64,000 bases of DNA from Ardenticatenaceae bacterium. Its GTDB lineage: Bacteria > Chloroflexota > Anaerolineae > Promineifilales > Promineifilaceae. Both the position numbers and the translations under genes were made by a program. The stretch lies in the NCBI GenBank assembly GCA_020634565.1, contig JACKBN010000013.1, positions 103,733-167,732 on the forward strand, in the 5' to 3' direction. The notes beneath the pieces were generated by a model, which was not told where the DNA came from, made no database searches, and saw only the letters and a program-made list of their open reading frames with translations. Shown here one piece after another: positions 7,999-16,142 of this stretch. The stretch's first letter is position 1. Each line of letters begins with the position of its first letter.

Positions 7999-8922
7999 AT
8001 GCGAGTAATTATCACAGGCGGCACAGGACTCATTGGTTCTGAGCTGGCAAAAGATTTAGCCGCCGACGGGCACGAGGTGATTGTGCTCAGTCGAAACCCG
8101 AATAAACATACCTTCCCCGCTGGCATTCGCGGCGAAAAGTGGGACAGTAAAACGGCCGCTCACTGGGGCCATTTGGCCGATGGGGCCGACGCAATTGTGA
8201 ATCTGGCCGGGGAACCGATTGCCGGCAGTGGTTTGCTGCCCAGCCGCTGGACCGATGAGCGCAAGCGGCGCATTCGTCAAAGCCGCATCGATGCGGGTAC
8301 GGCCGTTGCCGAAGCAATTCGCGCCGCCACCAACAAGCCCAAACTGCTCATCCAATCTTCTGGCATTGATTACTACGGCGACGTCGAAAGCGACAAAATC
8401 ATCACCGAAGAAGCCCCCAACGGGGATGGCTTCCTGGCCGATGTCACCGTCGATTGGGAAAATTCCACCGCCGCAGTGGAAGAAATGGGCGTGCGCCGGG
8501 TGATTATCCGCACGGGCATTGTGCTGAGCACGGAAAGCGGCGCATTGCCCATCACCGTGCTGCCCTTCAAGTTTTTTGCCGGTGGCCCGTTGGGCAATGG
8601 CGAACAGTGGTGGCCCTGGATTCATCTAGAGGACGAAGTGCGCGCCATTCGCTTTTTGCTGGAAAGCGAAACGGCCGTTGGCCCCTACAATCTCTGTACA
8701 CCCAACCCGCTCAAAAACAAAGCGTTTGCCAAGGTGATTGGCAACGTGATGAACCGGCCCGCCTTTTTCCCGACGCCCGCCTTTGCCCTGAAGCTGGCGC
8801 TGGGCGAGATTGCCGCCATTGTGCTGGACGGCCGTCGCGCGGTGCCCCAAAAGCTGGAAGAAGCTGGTTTCACCTTTAAATACCCACAGGCAGCAGAAGC
8901 CCTGAGAGATTTGCTGAACTAG
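7999..8922 (+). CDS. TIGR01777 family epimerase-like SDR protein
   Basis: The 307-residue product starts MRVIITGGTGLIGSELA, the Gly-rich NAD(P)-binding loop of extended short-chain dehydrogenases. It has the family-typical DAIVNLAGEPIAG, RIRQSRIDAG, IQSSGIDYYG, IRTGIVLS and GEQWWPWIHLEDEV segments of TIGR01777 (SDR39U1-like) proteins. These are annotated as nucleotide-sugar epimerases, but their substrate is unknown. ATG 7999 is favoured over TTG 7996 because of the AAGGAG eight bases upstream. An esterase gene follows five bases later, probably in the same operon. Confidence 0.9.
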   Translation: MRVIITGGTGLIGSELAKDLAADGHEVIVLSRNPNKHTFPAGIRGEKWDSKTAAHWGHLADGADAIVNLAGEPIAGSGLLPSRWTDERKRRIRQSRIDAGTAVAEAIRAATNKPKLLIQSSGIDYYGDVESDKIITEEAPNGDGFLADVTVDWENSTAAVEEMGVRRVIIRTGIVLSTESGALPITVLPFKFFAGGPLGNGEQWWPWIHLEDEVRAIRFLLESETAVGPYNLCTPNPLKNKAFAKVIGNVMNRPAFFPTPAFALKLALGEIAAIVLDGRRAVPQKLEEAGFTFKYPQAAEALRDLLN

Positions 8923-8927
8923 TAACA

Positions 8928-9749
8928 ATGGCAGAATTTTACAGCGGACTAGAACATCAACCGTTTCAATTGGGTCAAGGACCAGTGGGCGCTTTGCTGC
9001 TGCATGGTTTCCCCGGCACGCCTGCCGAAATGCGGCCGTTGGGTGAGCAGTTGGCCACGGCAGGCTGGGCGGTTTACGGCCCCTTACTGCCCGGTTTTGG
9101 CTCACAAATCGCCACGCTGGGCCAAAAAACGCGGCACGATTGGCTGGCCGCTGCCCACGACCAATGGCAAAAAGTTCAGGCAGCACACGAAACGGCCGTT
9201 CTCATCGGTTTTTCGATGGGCGGGGCGTTGGCGCTCAATTTGGCGGCGCAGGTACAGCCCCATTTTCTGGTGCTGCTAGCTCCCTTCTGGCGCTTTGCGG
9301 GTTGGCAAGGCAAGCTGCTGCCCATCGCGAAATATTTCAAGAAAACGTTGCATCCTTTTGCAGATGCGGATTTTACGGATACGGCCGTACGCAAGCAGCT
9401 CAGTGAGGTGATGCCCGGCGCGGATTTAGACGATCCTGCCGTGCAGGCCCAAATTCGCCAGCAGGTTCAGCTCCCCACCAAAACGATCGACGAAGTGCGG
9501 CAGTTGGGCCAAAGCGGGGGCAAGCTGGCCAGCGCGGTGCACTGCCCCACGCTGGTGCTGCAAGGCCAAAACGATGCCGTTGTGCCGCCGACGCTGACAC
9601 GCCAACTGATCGCTAGATTAGGTGGCCCCGTCGCCTACCGCGAGGTTCCCGGCGACCACACCTTCCCCAAAATGCAGCCGCCCAACAGCTACAATATCGT
9701 CCCAGATATTCTCAACTTTGTCACCCAACAATCACATCAAAATATCTAA
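8928..9749 (+). CDS. Alpha/beta hydrolase, Est30/monoacylglycerol-lipase-like
   Basis: The 273-residue protein has the carboxylesterase order: oxyanion-hole segment LLLHGFPGTP at 23-32, nucleophile elbow GFSMGG at 94-99 (Ser96), acid loop LQGQNDAVVPP near 212, and terminal His in PGDHTFPK near 240. It should hydrolyse small acyl esters in the cytoplasm, since no signal peptide is visible. The layout is closest to thermostable Est30-type carboxylesterases and bacterial monoacylglycerol lipases. It is cotranscribed with the epimerase-like gene upstream. The natural ester is unknown. Confidence 0.88.
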   Translation: MAEFYSGLEHQPFQLGQGPVGALLLHGFPGTPAEMRPLGEQLATAGWAVYGPLLPGFGSQIATLGQKTRHDWLAAAHDQWQKVQAAHETAVLIGFSMGGALALNLAAQVQPHFLVLLAPFWRFAGWQGKLLPIAKYFKKTLHPFADADFTDTAVRKQLSEVMPGADLDDPAVQAQIRQQVQLPTKTIDEVRQLGQSGGKLASAVHCPTLVLQGQNDAVVPPTLTRQLIARLGGPVAYREVPGDHTFPKMQPPNSYNIVPDILNFVTQQSHQNI

Positions 9750-9837
9750 CTACTCTGTTAAAGAAGAAGTTCAACTTTTTCTCAACGGCTTAACACGCTG
9801 AGCGCAGAACTGTTTGCCTAAATTTTGTGTACCAAAT

Positions 9838-11424
9838 TTATGAGAGCGGTAATTTGACCGGAAGGGAAATGGTGAAAATAGCGCCACTGTTGCTGGGCGA
9901 CATGACCGACACCTGCCCCTGATGCAGTTCCGCAATCTGTTTGACGATGGCTAGACCCAATCCAGACCCGCCACTGTGGCGGCTGCGCGACTTATCGCCG
10001 CGCCAGAAGCGATCAAACACGTAGGGCAAGTCAGCCTGGGGAATGCCCGGGCCACTGTCGATGACGGAGAGGTGGACAATATTTTTCTCGTGAACGGCCG
10101 TTACCCGTACCCGTCCCCCATTTGGCGTGTGGCGAATACCGTTGGCCACCAAATTGGTCAACGCCTGCTGAATGCGATCCGCATCCGCGTGGATGAACAA
10201 TGGTTGAGCCGGGGCATCATCGACCAGGCGCACGCCGTTGGTTTCTGCCAGCGGGGCCAGGCGGGCCACCACCGTGGCCGTCACCGCGCGCACGTCCACC
10301 TTTTGCAGCGATAAGGAAAGCTGGCCGGAATCCGCCAAAGACAGCAGACGCAAATCATCAATGAGGCGGGAGAGGCGATGCACTTCGTCATTCAGCTCTT
10401 GCAGCTCATCGGGATTGGGCTCCAGCAGGCCGTCGAGCATCGCTTCCAGATTAGCCTGCATGACGGTGAGCGGCGTACGCAGTTCATGGGCCACATCGGC
10501 CACCATTTGCCGCCGCAGCTGCTCTTGCTCGGAAATTTGGCTGGCCATCTGGTTAAACGCCTCGGCCACCTTGCCCAACTCATCCTGTGAGCGCACCGGC
10601 ACGCGCACGGCTGGCTCGCCCGCCGCCAGCGCCTGGGAGGCACGGCGCATCTGGCTCAGCGGGCGGGTAATCTGCCAAAAGATAATTGTGCCTAAAACCA
10701 ATGAAACAACACCCGCAACGATAACGGCCGTTTGCGCCGCCCGCCGCACTTCATACAAGAAAGACAAACCCAGCGATTCGGGGGAAGAAGGCATCAACAC
10801 CTCCAACAACGGCACAGAGATAACCTCTTCGGTAACGGCCGTTTCCAAATCTGGCTCAAGCACAACTTCAGGCGGTGCCTCCTCAATTTCCGGCGGTTCA
10901 AAATCAATGTTGGGGAAGTCAGGAAACTCTGGTGGCACTGGCGTGGCCAGCCGGGGCACCGTACGGCGGATAATGATTTCATTCTCTGTAACGATGATTT
11001 CTGCATCTTCAAGCGTTTGTGGGTCTTCAACCAGCGTCGGCAAAACGGCGCGAATGGTTTCGTTTCGCTGGCTAAGGTATTGGCTAAACGCGCGGGCGGT
11101 AACGTCGCTAACGACGGTGGAGACGATAATCAACATGAGGATGATGACAACGGCAAACGCGCCCATCAGCCGGAACCAAAGGCTGCGCGTCATCCAGCGG
11201 AAGCGGCTCCAGGCGCGACCCAGCAGCCGGAAGGCCCACTTCATCACGCGCCAGGCAAAGCGCAACGGCCGTCTCAACTTACCAAAGCGCGTGGTCTCTT
11301 CCTTTAAAATGATCAGCTCATCCCCCACCCGAATTTGCTTGGGGGAAACGCGCTTGCCGCGCCGCCACAGCCGCCAACGAGACAGCCAGTAAGACGGCCG
11401 TAATTTTCGCAATCGTTTACGCAT
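9838..11424 (-). CDS. Sensor histidine kinase, HAMP type
   Basis: The 528-residue product has a long basic cytosolic N-terminus of about 75 residues, a first membrane helix (AFAVVIILMLIIVST), an extracytoplasmic segment rich in Pro and Glu, a second helix (VIVAGVVSLVLGTIIFW), a HAMP linker, the phospho-acceptor motif VAHELRTPLTV, and the ATPase boxes NLVANGIRHTPNGG, DSGPGI and GSGLGLAIV. It phosphorylates itself and then the OmpR-type regulator encoded immediately upstream, whose gene overlaps this one by eight bases. The basic N-terminal extension before the first helix is unusual. The signal sensed cannot be read from the sequence. Confidence 0.92.
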   Translation of the reverse strand: MRKRLRKLRPSYWLSRWRLWRRGKRVSPKQIRVGDELIILKEETTRFGKLRRPLRFAWRVMKWAFRLLGRAWSRFRWMTRSLWFRLMGAFAVVIILMLIIVSTVVSDVTARAFSQYLSQRNETIRAVLPTLVEDPQTLEDAEIIVTENEIIIRRTVPRLATPVPPEFPDFPNIDFEPPEIEEAPPEVVLEPDLETAVTEEVISVPLLEVLMPSSPESLGLSFLYEVRRAAQTAVIVAGVVSLVLGTIIFWQITRPLSQMRRASQALAAGEPAVRVPVRSQDELGKVAEAFNQMASQISEQEQLRRQMVADVAHELRTPLTVMQANLEAMLDGLLEPNPDELQELNDEVHRLSRLIDDLRLLSLADSGQLSLSLQKVDVRAVTATVVARLAPLAETNGVRLVDDAPAQPLFIHADADRIQQALTNLVANGIRHTPNGGRVRVTAVHEKNIVHLSVIDSGPGIPQADLPYVFDRFWRGDKSRSRHSGGSGLGLAIVKQIAELHQGQVSVMSPSNSGAIFTISLPVKLPLS

Positions 11425-12115
11425 GAGGCAGTTCCACCTCGTCCAGTCGGTAGCCTACGCCGTAAATGGTGTTGATGATGGGCAAATCGCCGACAACCTC
11501 TTTCAACTTACGCCGCACATTTTTGACATGTTGATCAATGGCGCGCTCAAGTTCTTCAAAGGCCACGCCCTGCACCGCTTCCAGCAGCTGCGCCCGGCTC
11601 ATCACGTGCCCCTTGTGGCGCATCAGCGTGGCCAGCAGTTCAAACTCGGTTTGCGTCAAGTCCAGCAGCTGCCCATCAATCCAGACGCGGTACGCGGCCA
11701 GGTCCAGCTGAAGTGCACCGGCCTGCAAGATATTTTCGCTGGCGAGGCTGCCCTGGGTGCGCCGCAGCACAGCGCGCACGCGGGCCACCACCTCACGCGG
11801 GGAGAACGGTTTGCTGATGTAATCGTCGGCCCCCAGTTCCAGGCCAATGAGCCGGTCCATCTCCTCGGTGCGGGCGGTGAGCATGATGATGGGCACGTTG
11901 CCCATGCGGCGCAAATTGCGGCAGATGTCCAGCCCATCCTGCCCTGGCAAGTTCAGATCGAGCAGCACGAGAGACGGCCGTTCCTGGCGAAATGCAGGAA
12001 TGGCATCGGTACCGGTATGAACGGCCGTAACGGCAAACCCCGCCTGCTCCAGATAGAGCTGCAGGGTTCGCACAATCCGCACTTCATCTTCCACAATCAA
12101 AATTTTGTCGCTCAT
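11417..12115 (-). CDS. OmpR-family response regulator
   Basis: The 232-residue protein has a receiver domain (acidic pair in IVEDE, phospho-acceptor Asp in LVLLDLNLPGQDG, Thr in IIMLTAR, Lys in YISKPFSP) and a winged-helix C-terminal domain (LDLTQTEFELLATLMRH, YGVGYRLDE). It binds DNA when phosphorylated by the kinase encoded downstream, which overlaps it by eight bases. A hairpin lies between it and the upstream small membrane protein gene. It is one of two OmpR-type regulators within 1.5 kb. Confidence 0.93.
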   Translation of the reverse strand: MSDKILIVEDEVRIVRTLQLYLEQAGFAVTAVHTGTDAIPAFRQERPSLVLLDLNLPGQDGLDICRNLRRMGNVPIIMLTARTEEMDRLIGLELGADDYISKPFSPREVVARVRAVLRRTQGSLASENILQAGALQLDLAAYRVWIDGQLLDLTQTEFELLATLMRHKGHVMSRAQLLEAVQGVAFEELERAIDQHVKNVRRKLKEVVGDLPIINTIYGVGYRLDEVELPHA

Positions 12116-12145
12116 CAGTTTCAGAATTTTAACACAGGTACGCCC

Positions 12146-12178
12146 AGCGTAGAGGCAGGTCTAAGACCTGCCCACGCT
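12146..12178. repeat. Hairpin repeat of the GGCAGGTCT type
   Basis: GCAGGTCT and AGACCTGC are inverted around two bases, with flanking AGCGT/ACGCT also pairing. It lies between the Ile-Pro-repeat membrane protein gene and the response regulator gene. Related GCAGGTCT hairpins occur at 32643-32688, with a half-copy near 35024. Confidence 0.7.
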
Positions 12179-12675
12179 TATTTGTTGATGTCTTCGGGAG
12201 ATTTTTCCTTTATGATTTGCCGCCGCCCGCGCACAATCATGACCAGGCCCAGGCCAATCAGGCCAAATGAAGCCAGCACCGTGCCAATGCCATCAACAAT
12301 ATCGAAGAAGGAAGGCCCGTGATCAATGTAAACCGTCCGGGGCATCTCAGGAATGGCCGGGATTTCCGGAATCGCGGGAATCTCTGGAATTTCGGGGATG
12401 GGTGGAATGGTGGGGATTGGCGGGATGGTAGGCACCGGCGGAATCTCAATATTGATCCGTTCCTCGATGCGTTCTTCCACTCGCTGCTCAATCCGTTCTT
12501 CAATGGCGAGATCGATAGGTTCATACGACCCATCGTCCCGCACAATAATTGTTTGCCGCGCATCGGCCGTATTGACGCCAATCACCAAACCAATGATCAC
12601 GCCAATGCCTACCAACACAAATAGCCCGCCCATTTTCAACAGCCGCTTAAACCAACGCTTGATACCTGCTCGCAT
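12178..12675 (-). CDS. Small membrane protein with Ile-Pro repeats
   Basis: The 165-residue product starts at ATG 12675 behind GGAGGT. It has a basic amphipathic start, a membrane helix (GGLFVLVGIGVIIGLVIG), a charged stretch of EERIEQRVEERIEERI likely to be a short coiled coil, then roughly ten PxIP units such as IPPIP and IPEIP, and a second membrane helix (VLASFGLIGLGLVMIV). The family was not recognised. It precedes a response regulator/kinase pair in the same direction and may belong to that signalling unit, for example as an accessory sensor. That role is inference from position only. Confidence 0.7.
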   Translation of the reverse strand: MRAGIKRWFKRLLKMGGLFVLVGIGVIIGLVIGVNTADARQTIIVRDDGSYEPIDLAIEERIEQRVEERIEERINIEIPPVPTIPPIPTIPPIPEIPEIPAIPEIPAIPEMPRTVYIDHGPSFFDIVDGIGTVLASFGLIGLGLVMIVRGRRQIIKEKSPEDINK

Positions 12676-12915
12676 TTCACTACCTCCAAATAACGTTTGT
12701 TGCCAATTACAAAAAGAAGCGTAACAAGCAATTGTGTAGGCAATGTGTAGAGCTTTTTGAGACCTCATGTACGTTTTCCCCACAGTTCTCAAACCGATTC
12801 TTAATATTTCCTAAACATCTGCCGCTTAGAATAAAATCATATCCGGCGTGACACTCACTCCTGGTGCGTTACAATTCAGTAGAAAACAAGGTCGGATGCG
12901 GATAAGGATTGAATA
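12676..12915. promoter_or_regulatory. Divergent regulatory region between two two-component systems
   Basis: This 240-base AT-rich spacer must contain promoters for both signalling operons. TTCTTAATATT followed directly by TCCTAAACATC (about 12800-12822) resembles the 11-base direct half-sites bound by OmpR-type regulators, although the match is loose. No clear -35/-10 pair was identified with confidence. Confidence 0.35.
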
Positions 12916-13608
12916 ATGGCTCAAACAATTTTGGTTGTGGATGATGAACTAAAACTGCGCGACATGCTGCGCGTTTATTTGGAACAAGAAGGGTATCGTG
13001 TGGTTGAGGCCGGAAACGGCCGTGAAGCCCTTTACGTCGCCCGCTATGAAAAGCCAGACCTCATCATTCTGGACCTGATGATGCCTGAACTCGGCGGCTA
13101 TGATTTCTTGCGCACCTACAACAAAGAGGCTGACACGCCCGTCATCATGCTCACCGCTAAAATTGAAGAGAGCGACAAAGTAGCCGGGCTGGAACTGGGC
13201 GCCGATGATTACATCACCAAGCCGTTTGGCGTCAGCGAACTGATTGCCCGCGTGCGCGCCGTGCTGCGTCGGGCCAACAAGCAGTCGGCGCCAGCCGAAG
13301 TGCTGCGCGTGGGAAGCATCACGCTAGACCGGACAGGCCACATGGTGCTGGTAGACAATCAGGTGGTAGACCTCACCCCTTCTGAGTTTGAGCTGCTGGC
13401 CACGCTCATGACCACCCCAGGCCGCGCTTTTTCCCGCCTGGACCTGCTGGAGCACACCACGGGCGATGCTTACGAAGGGTATGAGCGCACCATCGACGTG
13501 CACATTCGTAATTTACGCGCCAAGATTGAGCCTGATCCGAGTAATCCAATCTACATTCAAACCGTTTACGGTATGGGCTATCGCTTTGCCACAGCCCCGG
13601 AGGCATAA
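12916..13608 (+). CDS. OmpR-family response regulator
   Basis: The 230-residue protein has a receiver domain (VVDDELKLRDML, phospho-acceptor Asp in LIILDLMMPELGG, IIMLTAK, YITKPFGVSE) and a winged-helix output domain (VVDLTPSEFELLATLM, YGMGYRFA). Its stop overlaps the start of the following kinase gene by one base, so the two are a translationally coupled pair. It diverges from the second two-component operon on the other strand. Confidence 0.93.
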   Translation: MAQTILVVDDELKLRDMLRVYLEQEGYRVVEAGNGREALYVARYEKPDLIILDLMMPELGGYDFLRTYNKEADTPVIMLTAKIEESDKVAGLELGADDYITKPFGVSELIARVRAVLRRANKQSAPAEVLRVGSITLDRTGHMVLVDNQVVDLTPSEFELLATLMTTPGRAFSRLDLLEHTTGDAYEGYERTIDVHIRNLRAKIEPDPSNPIYIQTVYGMGYRFATAPEA

Positions 13609-14975
13609 TGCGCTCGCTTTCTTTTAAGCTCACGCTGGCATTTTTAATCGTTGGTGTCGCAGGGGCCGCTTTGGTCGCCATCATCATCGGCGTACGCACG
13701 CGTGCCGAATTTAATACATTTGTCGATACCCAACTGCACGTGGAAATGGTTGATGCGCTGGCCAACTATTATGAAGAAAATAGTGGCTGGCAAGATGTCA
13801 GCACCTTTATTCACAAGGATTCAGCCTTTCGTCTGCATGACGCACGGCTCATTTTGCTGGATACCAACAACACGGTTTTGTATGGATTTGGGCCAGATAA
13901 TGACGGGAAGCCGTACCCTGGCGATCGCATTCCCCCAGGTTTGCCGGTCGAGGTAGATGGCAAAGCGGTGGGAACTTTTATTCTGCAGCCAGATAACAAG
14001 ACCGAGAGTTACACACCACCCGAAGTTTATTCCCCGGAAGAAGATTTTTTGCGCAACGTGAATACGGCCGCATTGGCCAGTGCCGGTATCGCTGGATTAT
14101 TTGCTTTGGCTCTGGGCAGCCTGCTGGCGCGGAATCTCACCAAGCCTATTCGCGAGCTAACGGCCGTTACTCAAACCATGGCCGATGGTAAGCTGGGCCA
14201 GCAAGTAGAAGTTCGCACCAAAGACGAAATTGGCGAACTGGCCACCTCTTTCAACCAGATGAGCCATGACCTGGCCGACGCCAGCCGCCAGCGTAAGCAA
14301 ATGACGGCCGATATTGCCCACGATTTGCGCACGCCGCTAACCGTGCTGCGTGGCTATACCGAAGGTCTTAAAAAAGGGTCGCTGCCCGGCTCCGAAAAAC
14401 TGTTTACCATCATGCATGAAGAAGTGATTTTGCTACAGCATCTGGTGGAAGATTTGCGCACGCTGTCGCTGGCAGATGCGGGGGAACTCACGCTGAACAA
14501 GCGCGCCATCGACCCGAAGGCACTGCTGGAACGCACCGGCCTGGCTTACATCATGCAGGCAGAAGAAAAAGGGTTGCAGCTTCGTGTGGAGGCACCGGCC
14601 AATCTGCCCGCCATTTTTGTGGACGGCGAGCGCATGACGCAGGTTTTGAACAACCTGGTTTCCAACGCCTTACGCTATACCAATTCGGGGGAGATTGTGT
14701 TGAGCGGCACGGCCGTTTCTGACGAAATCGAATTACGCATTACAGACAGTGGGGTGGGCATTGCGGCGGATGAACTGCCGCACATCTTCAACCGCTTTTA
14801 CCGGGCCGACCAATCCCGCCACCGCACCGTTGACAGCACGTCCGGGCTGGGGCTGGCCATTGCCAAAGCCATTGTGGAAGCGCATGAGGGTAAAATTACG
14901 GCCGTATCCACTCCCGGCGAAGGCACCACCTTTATCATCAGCTTGCCCCGCTACGTCAGAAATAACGAGTCGTGA
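13608..14975 (+). CDS. Sensor histidine kinase, BaeS-like
   Basis: The 455-residue kinase has two membrane helices (LAFLIVGVAGAALVAIII near the start and LASAGIAGLFALALGSLLA near 180) around an extracytoplasmic sensor of about 130 residues. HAMP, the phospho-acceptor motif IAHDLRTPLTVLRG, NLVSNALRYTNSGE, DSGVGI and SGLGLAIAKAIVEAH follow. It pairs with the regulator overlapping it upstream. The sensor domain has no recognised ligand. The architecture is typical of envelope-stress kinases, but this is only a resemblance. Confidence 0.92.
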   Translation: MRSLSFKLTLAFLIVGVAGAALVAIIIGVRTRAEFNTFVDTQLHVEMVDALANYYEENSGWQDVSTFIHKDSAFRLHDARLILLDTNNTVLYGFGPDNDGKPYPGDRIPPGLPVEVDGKAVGTFILQPDNKTESYTPPEVYSPEEDFLRNVNTAALASAGIAGLFALALGSLLARNLTKPIRELTAVTQTMADGKLGQQVEVRTKDEIGELATSFNQMSHDLADASRQRKQMTADIAHDLRTPLTVLRGYTEGLKKGSLPGSEKLFTIMHEEVILLQHLVEDLRTLSLADAGELTLNKRAIDPKALLERTGLAYIMQAEEKGLQLRVEAPANLPAIFVDGERMTQVLNNLVSNALRYTNSGEIVLSGTAVSDEIELRITDSGVGIAADELPHIFNRFYRADQSRHRTVDSTSGLGLAIAKAIVEAHEGKITAVSTPGEGTTFIISLPRYVRNNES

Positions 14976-14984
14976 ACCGGTCAC

Positions 14985-16067
14985 TTACCGCGCGTAATTG
15001 GCGTCCACCAGCCGGTTGATTTGCTCCGGGCCACCCAACACCCCCAGCACATGCTCCAGCTTGAGGACGCGCTCCCCGGCGGGATGAAAATCGGAACGGC
15101 CGTCTTCCCGCAGCAGCACCACGCTCACTTCATAATTTTGCTCAATCTCCGAGACCGTTAAATTCAGCAAGCCTGAGCCTTCCTCCAGCTTCAACCGGGC
15201 CAGGCTCAGCGCCTCTCCCTCCACGGTGATGGGGCGCGTCACGTCCACATCGGCGGCGGCGGCGGCAAAAGTGGGTGCCGCCATACCCGTGGCACTCATC
15301 GCCCGGAAGCCAAACTGCTCCTGCAATGATTGACCAAAATCGTCATCAAAAATACGCAGCACCACCCGAATTTGCGGATTCAGGCGGCGGGCTTTAAACG
15401 CGATTTGCAAGTTCATGCTGTCGTTTTGGGTGCACAAGATGATGGCGCGGGCCTTGACCACGCCAGCCGCCTGCAGCGCCACCTCGCGCCGCGCATCGTC
15501 CTTCAGCACCGGAATGCCCATGCCTTGCGTTTCGGCAATCAAATCCTCGTCTGGATTTAGCTCGATGACAGAGACGTCTCGATCCAGCTCATACAATTTT
15601 TGCGCCACGCGGTAGCCCAGGTGGCCCAAACCCACCAGCACAATGTGATCTTGAAACGTAGAAGCGACAGCCATTTCCCACTCCTTGCTGCGTTCGCGTC
15701 GGTTAAAAAAGAGGATGCCGAAGTCGGCCAATCCCTGCGCCAAAATAGAGATGCCAATGACGGGCATGATGAAGTAAAACAGCTGTAGTGGCCAATATTC
15801 TGGCAAATTGTCCCCCAGCGGCTGCAAAAAAGTGAGGCCCAGCACCTGATAAATCGCCTCGGCTACGTTATTGTTGCCCACGCCTCGGCCAAAATCGGTC
15901 GCCAGAAAATAGTACAGCAGCCCGCCGCCCACAATAGCCAGAGCAAAGTAGAGCAACGGCCGTATAAATTCCCGCACCAGCAGCAAAGTATCCCGCCAAA
16001 TGGCCCGGACGCGCCGCAAACGGCCGTTTCGATTTTGATGGTTGCGTTTATGCGTTCTTGCCTGCAT
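14985..16067 (-). CDS. RCK (TrkA-N/TrkA-C) protein with two-helix membrane domain lacking a canonical filter
   Basis: The 360-residue protein has a basic N-terminus, a first membrane helix (LLYFALAIVGGGLLYYFLA), a loop with LGLTFLQPLGDN at 76-87, a second helix (LFYFIMPVIGISILA), then an NAD-binding RCK domain with GLGHLG at 146-151 and a TrkA-C-like C-terminal domain. The arrangement is that of a simple potassium channel (TM-pore-TM-RCK). However, the selectivity filter TVGYG is absent; FLQPLGDN stands in its place. It may conduct another ion or act as a nucleotide-gated sensor. It converges with the kinase gene. Confidence 0.8.
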   Translation of the reverse strand: MQARTHKRNHQNRNGRLRRVRAIWRDTLLLVREFIRPLLYFALAIVGGGLLYYFLATDFGRGVGNNNVAEAIYQVLGLTFLQPLGDNLPEYWPLQLFYFIMPVIGISILAQGLADFGILFFNRRERSKEWEMAVASTFQDHIVLVGLGHLGYRVAQKLYELDRDVSVIELNPDEDLIAETQGMGIPVLKDDARREVALQAAGVVKARAIILCTQNDSMNLQIAFKARRLNPQIRVVLRIFDDDFGQSLQEQFGFRAMSATGMAAPTFAAAAADVDVTRPITVEGEALSLARLKLEEGSGLLNLTVSEIEQNYEVSVVLLREDGRSDFHPAGERVLKLEHVLGVLGGPEQINRLVDANYAR

Positions 16068-16075
16068 CTATTTTT

Positions 16076-16142
16076 TACCGCGAAGGGCGCTGAGAGCGCT
16101 GAGTTTTTTCTCTTAACCCTCTGTGTTCTCTGTGGCCAATTT
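16076..16142. repeat. Dispersed intergenic repeat (CGCTGAGAGCGCTGAG / CTCTGTGTTCTCTGTGG type)
   Basis: The spacer consists of CGCGAAGGGCGCTGAG-type sequence followed by CCTCTGTGTTCTCTGTGG. Recognisable relatives lie at 33530-33560 and 33855-33885 in spacers, and inside the DUF2723 coding sequence at about 18217-18270 and 18375-18405. Confidence 0.65.

Noticed and set aside
10238..11392. A 384-codon plus-strand open frame
   Set aside because: It is antisense to the histidine kinase, whose motifs are complete; the plus-strand product is Ser/Thr/Arg-rich with no domain.
11423..12322. A 299-codon plus-strand open frame
   Set aside because: It is antisense to the response regulator and the small membrane protein, both well supported.
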